Positions 55,504 through 64,000 of a stretch of 64,000 bases of DNA are shown here, piece by piece. The position numbers and the translations under genes are program-made. The notes under the pieces were generated by a model. It saw only the letters and a program-made list of their open reading frames with translations, searched no databases and was not told the origin of the DNA. Position 1 is the stretch's first letter; each line of letters begins with the position of its first letter. Origin of the DNA: Sulfuriferula sp. (lineage in GTDB: Bacteria; Pseudomonadota; Gammaproteobacteria; Burkholderiales; Sulfuriferulaceae); contig JABFSE010000004.1 in NCBI GenBank assembly GCA_013140765.1, positions 1 to 64,000 of the forward strand, written 5' to 3'.

Positions 55504-55815
55504 CTAACCTCGCGTACCGTATAGATACTGACTGCTGGCTGGTTTCGGCTCTTGCACAGGCTCATTCAAACTAGGGACAGCGTGCGCTACTACCTTAGCT
55601 TTTGTTTTACCGCTTAACCAAGTAAATTCACCTGAAACCTGTATTGCATACATAATCAAATCTTCATCATCTGACTCATCAGCAATACGTAACATTTCCA
55701 GCGCGTAAACACGATCAACCATAAACTGCCGAATATCCATTTTAATATCAAGACGGCGTTTGAGTTGTAGCTTTAGACGCGTAACCATTTGCAACTGTAT
55801 AAAATCTGCATCCAT
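55504..55815 (-). CDS. Hypothetical 103-residue cytoplasmic protein
   Basis: A GAGG ribosome site precedes ATG. The N-terminal half is helical and charged (LQLKRRLDIKMDIRQFMVDRVYALEMLRIADESDDEDLIMYAIQV); the C-terminal part is proline-rich. No signal, membrane helix or family motif recognised. It lies between groEL and amtB, converging with groEL and reading in the same direction as amtB, 62 bases downstream of nothing else. Function unknown. Confidence 0.6.
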   Translation of the reverse strand: MDADFIQLQMVTRLKLQLKRRLDIKMDIRQFMVDRVYALEMLRIADESDDEDLIMYAIQVSGEFTWLSGKTKAKVVAHAVPSLNEPVQEPKPASSQYLYGTRG

Positions 55816-55877
55816 TTGATAACCTCACTCAACTGATGGGTGTAACAAACACGCCTCGAAACCCTCTGTTGCCTGCT

Positions 55878-57281
55878 TTACTCTAGCCGCTCACCATGCA
55901 AACTGACATCTAGGCCCTCTTCTTCTTGCACTTCTGTTACTCGTAAGCCAACAAATATGTCAATTAGATTCAAAATTAAGTAAGTCACAACAGCGTCATA
56001 CACTATTGTCACCCCCACCCCTGTTGCTTGAATAAACAGCTGACCCACATTACCTTCTAGCACACCAGCTGTACCGCCTATTGCTTTAACTGCAAATACG
56101 CCTGTTAATAACGCGCCGACCATACCACCTATCGCATGAACACCGAACACATCTAGCGAATCATCATAGCCAAACATACGTTTCAAATAGACCGCGCCCC
56201 AATAGCAAATCACACCCGCCGCCAAGCCTATGACCAACGCCCCTGACGGTTCGACAAAACCAGATGCAGGCGTGATGGCGACCAAACCAGCAACCGCACC
56301 TGAGCAAATACCCAACAAGCTAGGCTTACCTCTACCTATCCATTCAACGAACATCCAGCTCAATGCTGCTGTCGCAGTGGCAATTTGCGTAACCGCCATT
56401 GCCATCCCTGCACGGTCACTTGCCGCACCAGCAGATCCTGCATTAAAACCGAACCAGCCTACCCACAACAATGCCGCCCCTATCATAGACAAAGTAAGGT
56501 TGTGCGGTGGCATAGGTACTGCACCATACCCCACACGCTTGCCGATAACCAATGCTGCAACCAGTGCCGCCACACCCGCATTGATGTGCACTACCGTACC
56601 ACCCGCATAATCAAGCACGCCATCCGCACCTAACCATCCACCTGGACCCCACACCATATGAGCAATAGGCGCATAAACTGTGAGCAACCAAGCAGTAATA
56701 AATATAATCAATGCTGAGAATTTCATACGATCAGCAAACGCACCGACGATTAACGCAGGGGTAATAATGGCAAACGTCATCTGAAAAGTCATGTAGGTGC
56801 TTTCAGGTATCGTTGGTGCTAACGCATTCACACTGTCCAAACCCAGCCCCACTAAAAACACCCTGCTTACACCACCGATAAAGCCCGTCCCCGCCGTAAA
56901 AGCAAGGCTATAACCTATCACCATCCACAATACAGTCACTAGGCAGGTAATCATAAATACCTGCATGAGCATCGCCAGTACATTTTTTTTACGCACCATG
57001 CCGCCATAAAACAAAGCCAGCCCTGGAATAGTCATCATCAATACCAATGCCGTTGATGTCAGCATCCACGCGTTATCTCCCGAATTGATAAAAGCAGATG
57101 GACTAGGCGCAGGCGTAGCGGATACAGCAGGTGTTGTGGATGCTGGAATTGCGGCTACGGTATCATCTGCGGTATCAACAGATACGGCTGTAGTCACAGG
57201 CATATCTGCCTCAACGGCCATACTCGCGGTAGAAAAGCTCACAAAAAATAGCAAGCTGAATAGAAAAAGCAGGGCTTTCAT
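55878..57281 (-). CDS. amtB: Ammonium transporter
   Basis: The start at 57281 (MKALLFLFSLLFFVSFSTASMA, a signal peptide; GAGGA upstream) gives a 467-residue AmtB. A proline/alanine-rich segment after the signal peptide is followed by the family core: ALFYGGMVRKKNVLAMLMQVF, DYAGGTVVHINAGVAALVAALVIGKR, and DVFGVHAIGGMVGALLTGVFA with the conserved pore histidine. It is probably controlled by the sigma-54-like site upstream. PII partners (classical glnK) are not next to it. Confidence 0.95.
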   Translation of the reverse strand: MKALLFLFSLLFFVSFSTASMAVEADMPVTTAVSVDTADDTVAAIPASTTPAVSATPAPSPSAFINSGDNAWMLTSTALVLMMTIPGLALFYGGMVRKKNVLAMLMQVFMITCLVTVLWMVIGYSLAFTAGTGFIGGVSRVFLVGLGLDSVNALAPTIPESTYMTFQMTFAIITPALIVGAFADRMKFSALIIFITAWLLTVYAPIAHMVWGPGGWLGADGVLDYAGGTVVHINAGVAALVAALVIGKRVGYGAVPMPPHNLTLSMIGAALLWVGWFGFNAGSAGAASDRAGMAMAVTQIATATAALSWMFVEWIGRGKPSLLGICSGAVAGLVAITPASGFVEPSGALVIGLAAGVICYWGAVYLKRMFGYDDSLDVFGVHAIGGMVGALLTGVFAVKAIGGTAGVLEGNVGQLFIQATGVGVTIVYDAVVTYLILNLIDIFVGLRVTEVQEEEGLDVSLHGERLE

Positions 57282-57381
57282 ATTAGGTGTCCTCGTCATT
57301 GATAGACAGTAATGGCAAAATAAACGTGCATAGCCAGCCACGCCTAACACTCAACTAAAATTGAGTGCGTAGATACCACCA

Positions 57382-57398
57382 AGCAACAATCATGCCGA
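57382..57398 (-). promoter_or_regulatory. Sigma-54-type promoter for amtB
   Basis: The minus strand reads TCGGCATGATTGTTGCT. GG and GC are ten bases apart and the -12 box TTGCT is a full match; the -24 box has two mismatches. The start of transcription would be about 90 bases before the amtB ATG, a normal leader. Nitrogen control by NtrC is the inference; no clear NtrC site was recognised. Confidence 0.55.
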
Positions 57399-57518
57399 CA
57401 CCAAACTAAGCCCGAATTGCCAAAATGGGATAATCTGTGCAGATGAACACCCTAAACAGGCTTAATAAAGACACATACACACGCTACTAACGCACCAGCA
57501 TCGTGCGCCACCTCGTAG

Positions 57519-57896
57519 CTACACCGTATCGCTTTGTGACGACGGGCACTCCATACCACCCTCGTTAGCTTGCAGCCAGTGTCCATCACGGATACGTTGC
57601 ACGCTAACGATGGGCATAACCCAGATTAAGCCGTCCCCTAATTGGCTGGTGCGGCACTCCTGCATAATCACTTCGGTAATGGTAGCTACCATTTCATCAC
57701 GGGCAATAACGGACACCATGACTTTCTCAGTAAAGTCGGTTAATTCAGCACGCAAACTACGCCTATCGACTGACTCTGGCGCAGTAAAACCCTCGCCACG
57801 GAATACGGTTACCCCAGGAAAATGGGAAATATCCCGTAACGCTTCCCGCAATTGCGATAAGCGTTTAGGACGAATAATGGCGCGAATTTCTTTCAT
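57519..57896 (-). CDS. PII-like protein of the PII-NG group
   Basis: A 125-residue PII-fold protein. The N-terminus MKEIRAIIRPKRLSQLREAL and the C-terminal block LGDGLIWVMPIVSVQRIRDG match PII, but the T-loop is shortened and lacks the uridylylated tyrosine (GEGFTAPESVDRRSLRAELTD). This matches the PII-NG group, known from genome surveys to be linked to heavy-metal RND efflux genes. It lies 20 bases after czcA on the same strand, which is that context. Ligand and partner unknown. Confidence 0.8.
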   Translation of the reverse strand: MKEIRAIIRPKRLSQLREALRDISHFPGVTVFRGEGFTAPESVDRRSLRAELTDFTEKVMVSVIARDEMVATITEVIMQECRTSQLGDGLIWVMPIVSVQRIRDGHWLQANEGGMECPSSQSDTV

Positions 57897-57915
57897 GCAG
57901 TTTTCCTATACAAAA

Positions 57916-60900
57916 TTAGGCTTCAATAGGCGGTTCATCGAACCATTTATACAATGCGGGCAATACCACTAGCGTCAACAAGGTTGAGGTAATCAACCCC
58001 CCTATCACGACGATAGCTAATGGGCGTTGGATTTCAGAGCCTGGTCCTGTTGAAAATAGGAACGGCACTAATCCCAACATCGCCACGGTAGCCGTCATCA
58101 TCACCGGACGAAAACGTGCGGTTGCGCCCTCAACAACTGCCTCAGCGACTGATTTTCCTTGCTCTCGTAACGAACGTATATAGGACACCAATACCACGCC
58201 GTTCAACACCGCCATCCCCCACAGCGCGATAAAGCCTACCGATGCAGGCACTGAGAGATACTCGCCCGTCACAAACAGACCGATCACGCCGCCGATAGAA
58301 GCAAACGGCAACACCAGAATAATCAAACTAGCTAGGCGCAATGAGCTAAACAACAAGAACAGCAAGAAGAAAATCACCGCGATCGTAATCGGGATAATCA
58401 CCATCAAGTGCCCCATCGCCCGCTCCATATTTTGGAACTGACCACCCCATTCCAAATAATAGCCTTCGGGCAATTTGATTTGCGCATCGACCTTCTGTTG
58501 CAACTCCGCTACAAAGCCGCCCAAATCACGGTCTTTAACGTTCACGCCGACCACAATACGGCGTTTACCCATTTCACGGCTGATCTGTGCTGGGCCTTCA
58601 TTGATACTGATTTTAGCCAAGCTACTCAATGTCACTTGCGCGCCTGAAGGCGTGGTCATTAAAATGTTGCGTATGGCTTCCAAATTATCACGGAAAGCGA
58701 CTGGTAAACGCACTGTAGCTTGGAAACGACGTTCGCCTTCAAAAATCTCCGTCGCCACTTTACCGCCTATCGCTGTTTCTATAAGGTCTTGCACATCGGC
58801 AACGTTAAGCCCGTAACGCGCTATCGTCGGACGGTCTATATCTATGACTAGATATTGTTGCCCAGTGACGCGCTCTACCCGTATATCTTGTGCGCCGTTC
58901 ACGGTACGGGCGACCTTAGCAATCGCATCGGCTTTACGCTTAAGCTCATCCAAATCGTCGCCAAACACCTTAATCGCCACATCGGAACGCACCCCTGTCA
59001 GCAACTCATCAACACGATCTGAAATCGGCTGCGCCATCACGATTTGCACACCAGGCAAGGCTGATAATTTATTGCGTATTGCTTCAGCAATATCATCTTG
59101 CGTCCAACCAGCAGGCCATTCATCACGCGGCTTTAAGCTCACTATCGGGGTGGATTCATTCGGACCTTGCGAATCGGCGGGGCTTTCGCCACGACCAACA
59201 CCAGACACGACTGATTTCACGCCTGGCACTTGCATCACCAAACGCATACCCTCTTGTTCCATGCGCAATGACTCTTCCAGCGAGATATTAGGCACGCGGT
59301 TAATACCTGGCACGATAGAGCCTTCTTTCATTTCAGGAATAAAACTACTCCCCAAAAACGGCACGACTAAAACCGCCGCCACAAATGTACTGGTCGCGAT
59401 AATCAGCGTTTTACGTCTATGCGCTAATGCCGCATTCAACAAAGATAAATACGGTCGCTTAATCGCGGCTATCAGTCGCGTATCATGCTCTGCGCCACCT
59501 TTAAGCAGATATGACGACAACACAGGCGTAAGCGTCAGCGATAACAATAAAGAAATAGCCAAGGCGATAGAAATGGTGAACGCTAACGGTGCGAACATTT
59601 TGCCTTCCATCCCCTCCAACGTCATCAGCGGCAAGAACACCACGATAATAATCCCTACACCGAATATCACGGGCGTTGCGACTTCCAGCCCTGCATTCAA
59701 AATAATCCTGACTTTGCTTTCATTCGGTTTGGCGTGTCCGAGCTTGCCGAAAGCGTTTTCTACCATCACCACTGAGCCATCGACCATCAAACCAATCGCA
59801 ATCGCCAACCCACCCAGCGACATCAAATTAGCCGATAAGCCGACTTGATTCATCACCAAAAAAGTCAGCAACGGTGTCAACACCAAAGTAGCCACCACAA
59901 TCAGCGACGAACGCACATCGCCCAAAAACAAGAATAGCACGATAACAACCAGTACCACGCCCTCTATCAGCACCTTAGTAACAGTGTTCAATGCCGCATC
60001 CACCAGCTCTGAGCGATCATAATAAGGCACGATTTTAATGCCACCAGGCAACATACCTTTAGCATTAATTTCAGCCACGCGTTGTTTAATTCGCGTCACG
60101 ACTTCTTTCGCGTTGCCACCACGCGCCATCATCACAATGCCGCCCACCGATTCGGTTAAACCGTTTTTAACCACCGCGCCATAACGCACCTCGTGCCCTA
60201 TTTGCACCTCTGCCACGTCACGCAAGAAAATAGGCACATCTTCTTTTTCTTTCACCACAATGGCGCGAATATCGTCCAAATTCTTTACCAAACCGATACC
60301 ACGTATCAAGTATTGCTCGGTGCGTTGTGGCAAAATACCACCACTGGCATTCGCGTTATTACGCTCAACTGCCTGATACACATCTGCCACGCTTAATTCG
60401 TAATGGCGTAATTTATCGGGATTAACCAGCACTTGATATTCTTTAACATAGCCCCCTTGCGAGTTAATTTCTGCCACACCAGGAATAGAGCGCAATAACG
60501 GACGCACGACCCAATCTTGCGCGATACGTCGCTCTGTCAGTTCAGCAGTAGTAAGTGCTCGCTTACCATCGTCTGGACGCTCTAAAGTATATTGATACAC
60601 TTCACCCAGCCCTGTGGATACAGGGCCTAATACGGGGGTGATGCCCAATGGCATTTTCGGCTGTACTTCCAGCAAGCGTTCCATGACCAATTGTCGGGCA
60701 AAAAACACATCCGTTTTTTCGGTAAACACCAAGGTAATCAAAGATAACCCTGGCTTATTCAACGAACGCATTTCCACTAGACCTGGCAAGCCCGTCATAA
60801 TCACTTCCAGTGGCACAGTGATGCTACGCTCAACTTCTTCAGGTGAGCGTCCTGTCGCCTCAGTTGCAATTTGCACTTGCACGTTAGTCACATCGGGGAA

Positions 60901-61014
60901 AGCATCGACCGACAGCTTGCGCGTCGCGTCTAAGCCAAACAACAACATCGCTACCGCAATCACGACAATAATCAGCCGTTGCGCTAATGCACCTCTAATC
61001 AAACTAGCAATCAC
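57916..61014 (-). CDS. Heavy-metal efflux RND pump (CzcA/CusA family)
   Basis: A 1032-residue inner-membrane proton-driven pump. Family motifs: VDAFPDVTNVQVQI near the N-terminus, GGLAIAIGLMVDGSVVMVENAFGKL in TM4 with the Asp and Glu of the HME group, and a duplicated membrane/periplasmic topology. The metal cannot be named from this alone; it does not have the strict CusA methionine pattern that I could confirm. Together with the adaptor and outer-membrane genes it forms a complete tripartite system. The start is two bases after the adaptor stop. Confidence 0.93.
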   Translation of the reverse strand: MIASLIRGALAQRLIIVVIAVAMLLFGLDATRKLSVDAFPDVTNVQVQIATEATGRSPEEVERSITVPLEVIMTGLPGLVEMRSLNKPGLSLITLVFTEKTDVFFARQLVMERLLEVQPKMPLGITPVLGPVSTGLGEVYQYTLERPDDGKRALTTAELTERRIAQDWVVRPLLRSIPGVAEINSQGGYVKEYQVLVNPDKLRHYELSVADVYQAVERNNANASGGILPQRTEQYLIRGIGLVKNLDDIRAIVVKEKEDVPIFLRDVAEVQIGHEVRYGAVVKNGLTESVGGIVMMARGGNAKEVVTRIKQRVAEINAKGMLPGGIKIVPYYDRSELVDAALNTVTKVLIEGVVLVVIVLFLFLGDVRSSLIVVATLVLTPLLTFLVMNQVGLSANLMSLGGLAIAIGLMVDGSVVMVENAFGKLGHAKPNESKVRIILNAGLEVATPVIFGVGIIIVVFLPLMTLEGMEGKMFAPLAFTISIALAISLLLSLTLTPVLSSYLLKGGAEHDTRLIAAIKRPYLSLLNAALAHRRKTLIIATSTFVAAVLVVPFLGSSFIPEMKEGSIVPGINRVPNISLEESLRMEQEGMRLVMQVPGVKSVVSGVGRGESPADSQGPNESTPIVSLKPRDEWPAGWTQDDIAEAIRNKLSALPGVQIVMAQPISDRVDELLTGVRSDVAIKVFGDDLDELKRKADAIAKVARTVNGAQDIRVERVTGQQYLVIDIDRPTIARYGLNVADVQDLIETAIGGKVATEIFEGERRFQATVRLPVAFRDNLEAIRNILMTTPSGAQVTLSSLAKISINEGPAQISREMGKRRIVVGVNVKDRDLGGFVAELQQKVDAQIKLPEGYYLEWGGQFQNMERAMGHLMVIIPITIAVIFFLLFLLFSSLRLASLIILVLPFASIGGVIGLFVTGEYLSVPASVGFIALWGMAVLNGVVLVSYIRSLREQGKSVAEAVVEGATARFRPVMMTATVAMLGLVPFLFSTGPGSEIQRPLAIVVIGGLITSTLLTLVVLPALYKWFDEPPIEA

Positions 61015-61016
61015 GA

Positions 61017-62186
61017 CTATGCTCCTTCCAAGGCTTGGCGGTTACGCTCATTGTTAAGATGGAACGCACCATCAACCACCACTTTATCGCCCAGCTTCAC
61101 ACCAGACAGCACAGGACGCAAGCCATTAACCTCAGGCGATAACTTTACCTCTACTAGCTTAAATTGCCCCGCTTTAAGCTGTATGAACACATAATCCAAA
61201 TTATTTTCACGTATCACTGCCGTCACAGGCACTGCCAAACGCGGCACAGCGTCGGTGGCAATCAACATCGTCGCCAGCATAGACGGCTTTAATTTACCAT
61301 TAGCATTATCAACCACCGTCCGCACCAGCACCGTGCGCGTTTCAGGATTAACGGTATCGCTAATATAGATCAGCTTACCCGCCACTTGCTTACCATTTAA
61401 CGCAGGAATTTCTATCGCCACATCCTGCCCCATCTTGGCACTCACAGCCTGCTGTTCTGGCACTTCTGCCACCACCCATAAATGCGACAAATCCGCTACC
61501 GTGAACATAGGGTCAGATGGTGTAACGACTTGCCCTTGCGTCACATTACGCTCAACCACCACACCTGCCACCGTTGCGGTAACGGGCTTAATTGAGTTTA
61601 TCGTACCTGTTCTCGCTATCGTTTGCAGGCTGGCATTACTCATACCCAGCACTTTGAGCTGATCCGCCGCCGCACGCATTTCCGCTTGCGCCATTTCCAA
61701 CGCATTTTCACGGCGTTGCAACTCAGCCGCACCAATCACGTCAGCACTCAATAATAATTGCGCCCTATCCACGTTGCGTTGCTCTAATGATGATTGCGAA
61801 CGCGCCTTAAGATACGCTAATTGCGCTTGTCCCAGCTCCGCACTATTCAACACTGCCAGCACGTCACCTGTATGCACACTGTTACCCAAATGCCGCTTAA
61901 CCTCCATCACCCGTCCAGTGACGGTAGAGCCGATACGCGCAATACGTTGCTCATCAAAGCTCACTTGCCCTGCCACGCGTAATACATCCGCTATCGGATG
62001 CTCGGTCAAGGCCGCAACCGTAATCCGCGCAACCACTGTCGCGGGTGGCGTCACCAAGCTAGGATCAGCAACGACTGCTTTTGCCGCAGGTACAGGCGCG
62101 GCTTTTTTATCTTCACCACACCCAGCCAGCCCCAATACCAGCACGCTGACGACGCAAAAATTAGTTAATTTCAATGATGTATTCAT
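61017..62186 (-). CDS. RND periplasmic adaptor (CzcB-like lipoprotein)
   Basis: A 389-residue membrane-fusion protein. The N-terminus has a lipoprotein signal (VSVLVLGLAGCGEDKKA with Cys23). Domains: lipoyl/barrel-sandwich (GSTVTGRVMEVKRHLGNSVHTGDVLAVL), coiled-coil hairpin (about 125-185, ELGQAQLAYLKARSQSSLEQRNVDRAQ), and beta-barrel (VAIEIPALNGKQVAGKLIYISDTVNPETRTVLVRTVV). It links pump to outer-membrane channel. Start overlaps czcC-like stop (ATGA). Confidence 0.92.
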   Translation of the reverse strand: MNTSLKLTNFCVVSVLVLGLAGCGEDKKAAPVPAAKAVVADPSLVTPPATVVARITVAALTEHPIADVLRVAGQVSFDEQRIARIGSTVTGRVMEVKRHLGNSVHTGDVLAVLNSAELGQAQLAYLKARSQSSLEQRNVDRAQLLLSADVIGAAELQRRENALEMAQAEMRAAADQLKVLGMSNASLQTIARTGTINSIKPVTATVAGVVVERNVTQGQVVTPSDPMFTVADLSHLWVVAEVPEQQAVSAKMGQDVAIEIPALNGKQVAGKLIYISDTVNPETRTVLVRTVVDNANGKLKPSMLATMLIATDAVPRLAVPVTAVIRENNLDYVFIQLKAGQFKLVEVKLSPEVNGLRPVLSGVKLGDKVVVDGAFHLNNERNRQALEGA

Positions 62187-63421
62187 GGCACTGGGCTTTC
62201 TAAATTAAGGGCTGTATAACGTTCCAACTCAACCAAAGCCGCGCCTTGTTCATAACGCGCGGCGATTAAATCATTACGGGTAGTACGGTAAACACGCTGG
62301 GCATCCAGATAATCCAAAATACCGCGCTCGCCAAAGCGATAAGCCGCCTCAGCAACTTTTAACGCCGCCTCTGCTTGGCGCATCACACCCTCTTCTAATG
62401 CAGATGCTTGCGTACTGGCAATTTCATACTCATTTAATGCCGTCACCAAGGTTTGCCTAACGTTATAATCCAACGCGTCGTAGCGATTTCGCGCTTGTGC
62501 TAATTGCGCCGCCGCCACGTTGATAGGACCTTGCCGCTGATTCCACAACGGTATGCTCAATTGCACACCGATACGCGCCGCATTAAAATCTGGCTCTCTA
62601 TCCCAATCCGCACGGATACTGACATCGGGGGTACGCAAATTGCGCTCCAATGTAAGCTGTTGTTGCGCCCTCACCAAATCTGCTTGTGACAATTGCAAAT
62701 ACGGGTTATTGACTATCGCCGCTTGCAGATCCACAGCCGCTAATTTCAAACGCTGTTCGCTGTAGTTTTCGACATTAAATGCCGCAGGCAACACATCGCC
62801 CACCTCTCGGCTCAGACTGGTTTTCGCTTGCGTCACTCGTAGTTTTGCGGCTTGTAAGCCACGTTGCACGTTCAACAATTCAGTTTCAGCCTTAATCAAC
62901 TCATAACGCGGTGCTTCGCCTGTTGCTACCCGCACTTTGACGCGGTTAAAAATCTCACGCACCAAATCATTATTAGCTTGCGCGGCTTTTAACTCTTCCT
63001 GACGACGTAGCACGCCAAAATACGCTAATTTAATCCGCGCCCGCACCTCACTCATCACTACCGTTTTTTCTTGATTAGCATACGCAACGCCAGACTGTGC
63101 CAGCCCTGCCCGCGCATTACGCACATTGGGCAAATCCAAGCGTTGCGTCACACCCATCGTCAGCGTACTGCCTTCTACCACACCAGGCTGACGTGCGCGT
63201 ATCTTGCCCGTCATCACCTCGATTTCTGGGTTAGGGAACGCACCCGCGCTGGTTATCCCCGCTTGCGCCGCCAGCACACCCGACTGCGCCGCTTGTACGG
63301 TTTGGTTATTACTCATCCCCAAGGCGATCAATTGCTCCACACTATACGTGCGCACATCTGCCGCCCAGGCTGATAACGGCAATAGCAACATAGTCACCAC
63401 TTTGTAACTGATTTTTAACAT
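62183..63421 (-). CDS. RND outer-membrane channel protein (CzcC-like)
   Basis: The start at 63421 (MLKISYKVVTMLLLPLSAWA, signal peptide) gives a 412-residue TolC-type outer-membrane factor. Two OEP repeats are seen; conserved parts are RAGLAQSGVAYANQEKTVVMSEVRARIKLAYF and YRFGERGILDYLDAQRVYRTTRNDLI. The longer track start would overlap htpX; there is a one-base gap after its stop. First gene of the czcCBA-PII unit. Confidence 0.92.
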   Translation of the reverse strand: MLKISYKVVTMLLLPLSAWAADVRTYSVEQLIALGMSNNQTVQAAQSGVLAAQAGITSAGAFPNPEIEVMTGKIRARQPGVVEGSTLTMGVTQRLDLPNVRNARAGLAQSGVAYANQEKTVVMSEVRARIKLAYFGVLRRQEELKAAQANNDLVREIFNRVKVRVATGEAPRYELIKAETELLNVQRGLQAAKLRVTQAKTSLSREVGDVLPAAFNVENYSEQRLKLAAVDLQAAIVNNPYLQLSQADLVRAQQQLTLERNLRTPDVSIRADWDREPDFNAARIGVQLSIPLWNQRQGPINVAAAQLAQARNRYDALDYNVRQTLVTALNEYEIASTQASALEEGVMRQAEAALKVAEAAYRFGERGILDYLDAQRVYRTTRNDLIAARYEQGAALVELERYTALNLESPVP

Positions 63422-63422
63422 G

Positions 63423-64000
63423 TTATTGCCCCTGACGTAATGCTTGAATACGTTCATCTAACGGCGGATGCGTCATGAACAAACGACGTAAACCCGACAC
63501 CTTATCGCCACCCGCGATACCAAAAGCAGCCATTTTTTCAGGCAACGCCGCAGGCTCATGCGCACGTTGCAAGGCTTGCAACGCGGCTATCATGTTTTGA
63601 CGACCTGCCAGCTTTGCCCCACCCTCATCCGCACGAAACTCACGCTGACGCGAGAACCACATGACGATGGTGGATGCCAAAACACCCAGCACCATCTCCG
63701 CAACAAAGTAAGTCACGAAATACGCCATGCCTTGTTCTTTTTCGTTTTTGAATACAAATTTATCCACCGCGTAGCCTATCACCCGCGCCAAGAAAATCAC
63801 AAACGTATTCACCACGCCCTGTATCAACGCCAAGGTCACCATATCGCCATTAGCAACGTGGGCGATTTCGTGCCCTATGACCGCTTCTGCTTCTTCACGG
63901 CGTAGCTGTTGCAATAAACCCGTAGAAACCGCCACCAGCGCGTTATTACGATTCATCCCCGTGGCAAACGCATTGATTTCTGGCGCATCATAAATCGCCA
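63423..64000 (-). CDS. htpX: Membrane metalloprotease HtpX (3' part, start outside window)
   Basis: The reading frame runs through the right window edge, with the upstream part [29 protein letters not shown], so the track ATG is internal. About 192 residues are visible. The zinc motif [10 protein letters not shown] is intact and membrane helices follow ([46 protein letters not shown]). HtpX is an inner-membrane M48 peptidase of protein quality control. It is immediately followed by the RND operon. Confidence 0.95.
   Translation of the reverse strand, partial: AIYDAPEINAFATGMNRNNALVAVSTGLLQQLRREEAEAVIGHEIAHVANGDMVTLALIQGVVNTFVIFLARVIGYAVDKFVFKNEKEQGMAYFVTYFVAEMVLGVLASTIVMWFSRQREFRADEGGAKLAGRQNMIAALQALQRAHEPAALPEKMAAFGIAGGDKVSGLRRLFMTHPPLDERIQALRQGQ

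Noticed and set aside
58844-59848. 334-residue plus-strand ORF
   Set aside because: It lies entirely antisense within the RND pump gene and is serine/threonine-rich, a typical shadow frame.

Overview
The window looks like a chromosomal segment of a mesophilic, sulfur-oxidising, probably autotrophic betaproteobacterium (Nitrosomonadales-like). The grounds are a soxXYZA-soxB cluster, a SulP/gamma-carbonic-anhydrase pair suited to inorganic-carbon uptake, a NirBD/NasA nitrate-assimilation operon with an ANTAR regulator, a Nudix-ThiE fusion, DUF1631 and YbiB. The genus assignment is inference; the sulfur and nitrogen physiology is read from the genes. GC content looks close to 50% and genes are densely packed on both strands.

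Layout. 1-10.8 kb: the tail of a CopZ-like zinc/Fe-S protein, then a long minus-strand nitrate-assimilation operon in the order nasA - ybiB - SUMT - nirB - PilJ-type sensor - nirD - PDC sensor - cbiX - nasT. The operon supplies the reductases, siroheme synthesis and a regulator together. A sigma-54-like promoter sits just before nasA. 10.8-13.8 kb: small secreted proteins, moaC (molybdopterin for NasA) and bepA. 13.9-18 kb: soxXYZA, a terminator, then soxB. 18-25 kb: alaS and a convergent pair of large, poorly known proteins (an unnamed one and DUF1631). 25-27 kb: tRNA-Gly(CCC), thiS, thiG, trmB. 27-31 kb: two SulP transporters flanking a gamma-type carbonic anhydrase. 31-39.4 kb: rsmB, a PLD-family nuclease, an MscS channel, a fatty-acid desaturase, BrnT/BrnA, and a run of small metabolic or hypothetical genes. 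39.4-41 kb: an IS3-type remnant and a DUF6036 nucleotidyltransferase pair (accessory DNA). 41-52 kb: substrate-binding protein, argJ, DUF815 ATPase, ODP-type diiron protein, Nudix-ThiE, phoU, an AddB-like nuclease, ferredoxin, msrA, an MFS carrier. 52-53.2 kb: a HicAB island with a second IS3-type remnant. 53.3-55.5 kb: groESL under sigma-32 plus CIRCE control. 55.5-64 kb: amtB with a sigma-54-like promoter, a heavy-metal RND efflux operon czcCBA ending in a PII-NG-like gene, and the 3' part of htpX.

How it fits together. Thiosulfate oxidation by periplasmic Sox proteins would supply electrons, SulP/carbonic anhydrase would supply bicarbonate, and NasA/NirBD and AmtB would supply nitrogen, with both nitrogen loci carrying similar GGCATG-N4-TTGCT sigma-54 motifs. 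MoaC and SUMT/CbiX support the molybdenum and siroheme cofactors of nitrate assimilation.

I found no clearly new defence system and no CRISPR array. The most unusual items are the two orphan sensor proteins inside the nitrate operon, the PII-NG/RND link, the SulP with a cysteine-containing tail next to carbonic anhydrase, the AddB-like nuclease without an AddA neighbour, and the DUF6036 pair whose C-terminus has been rewritten by an IS end.
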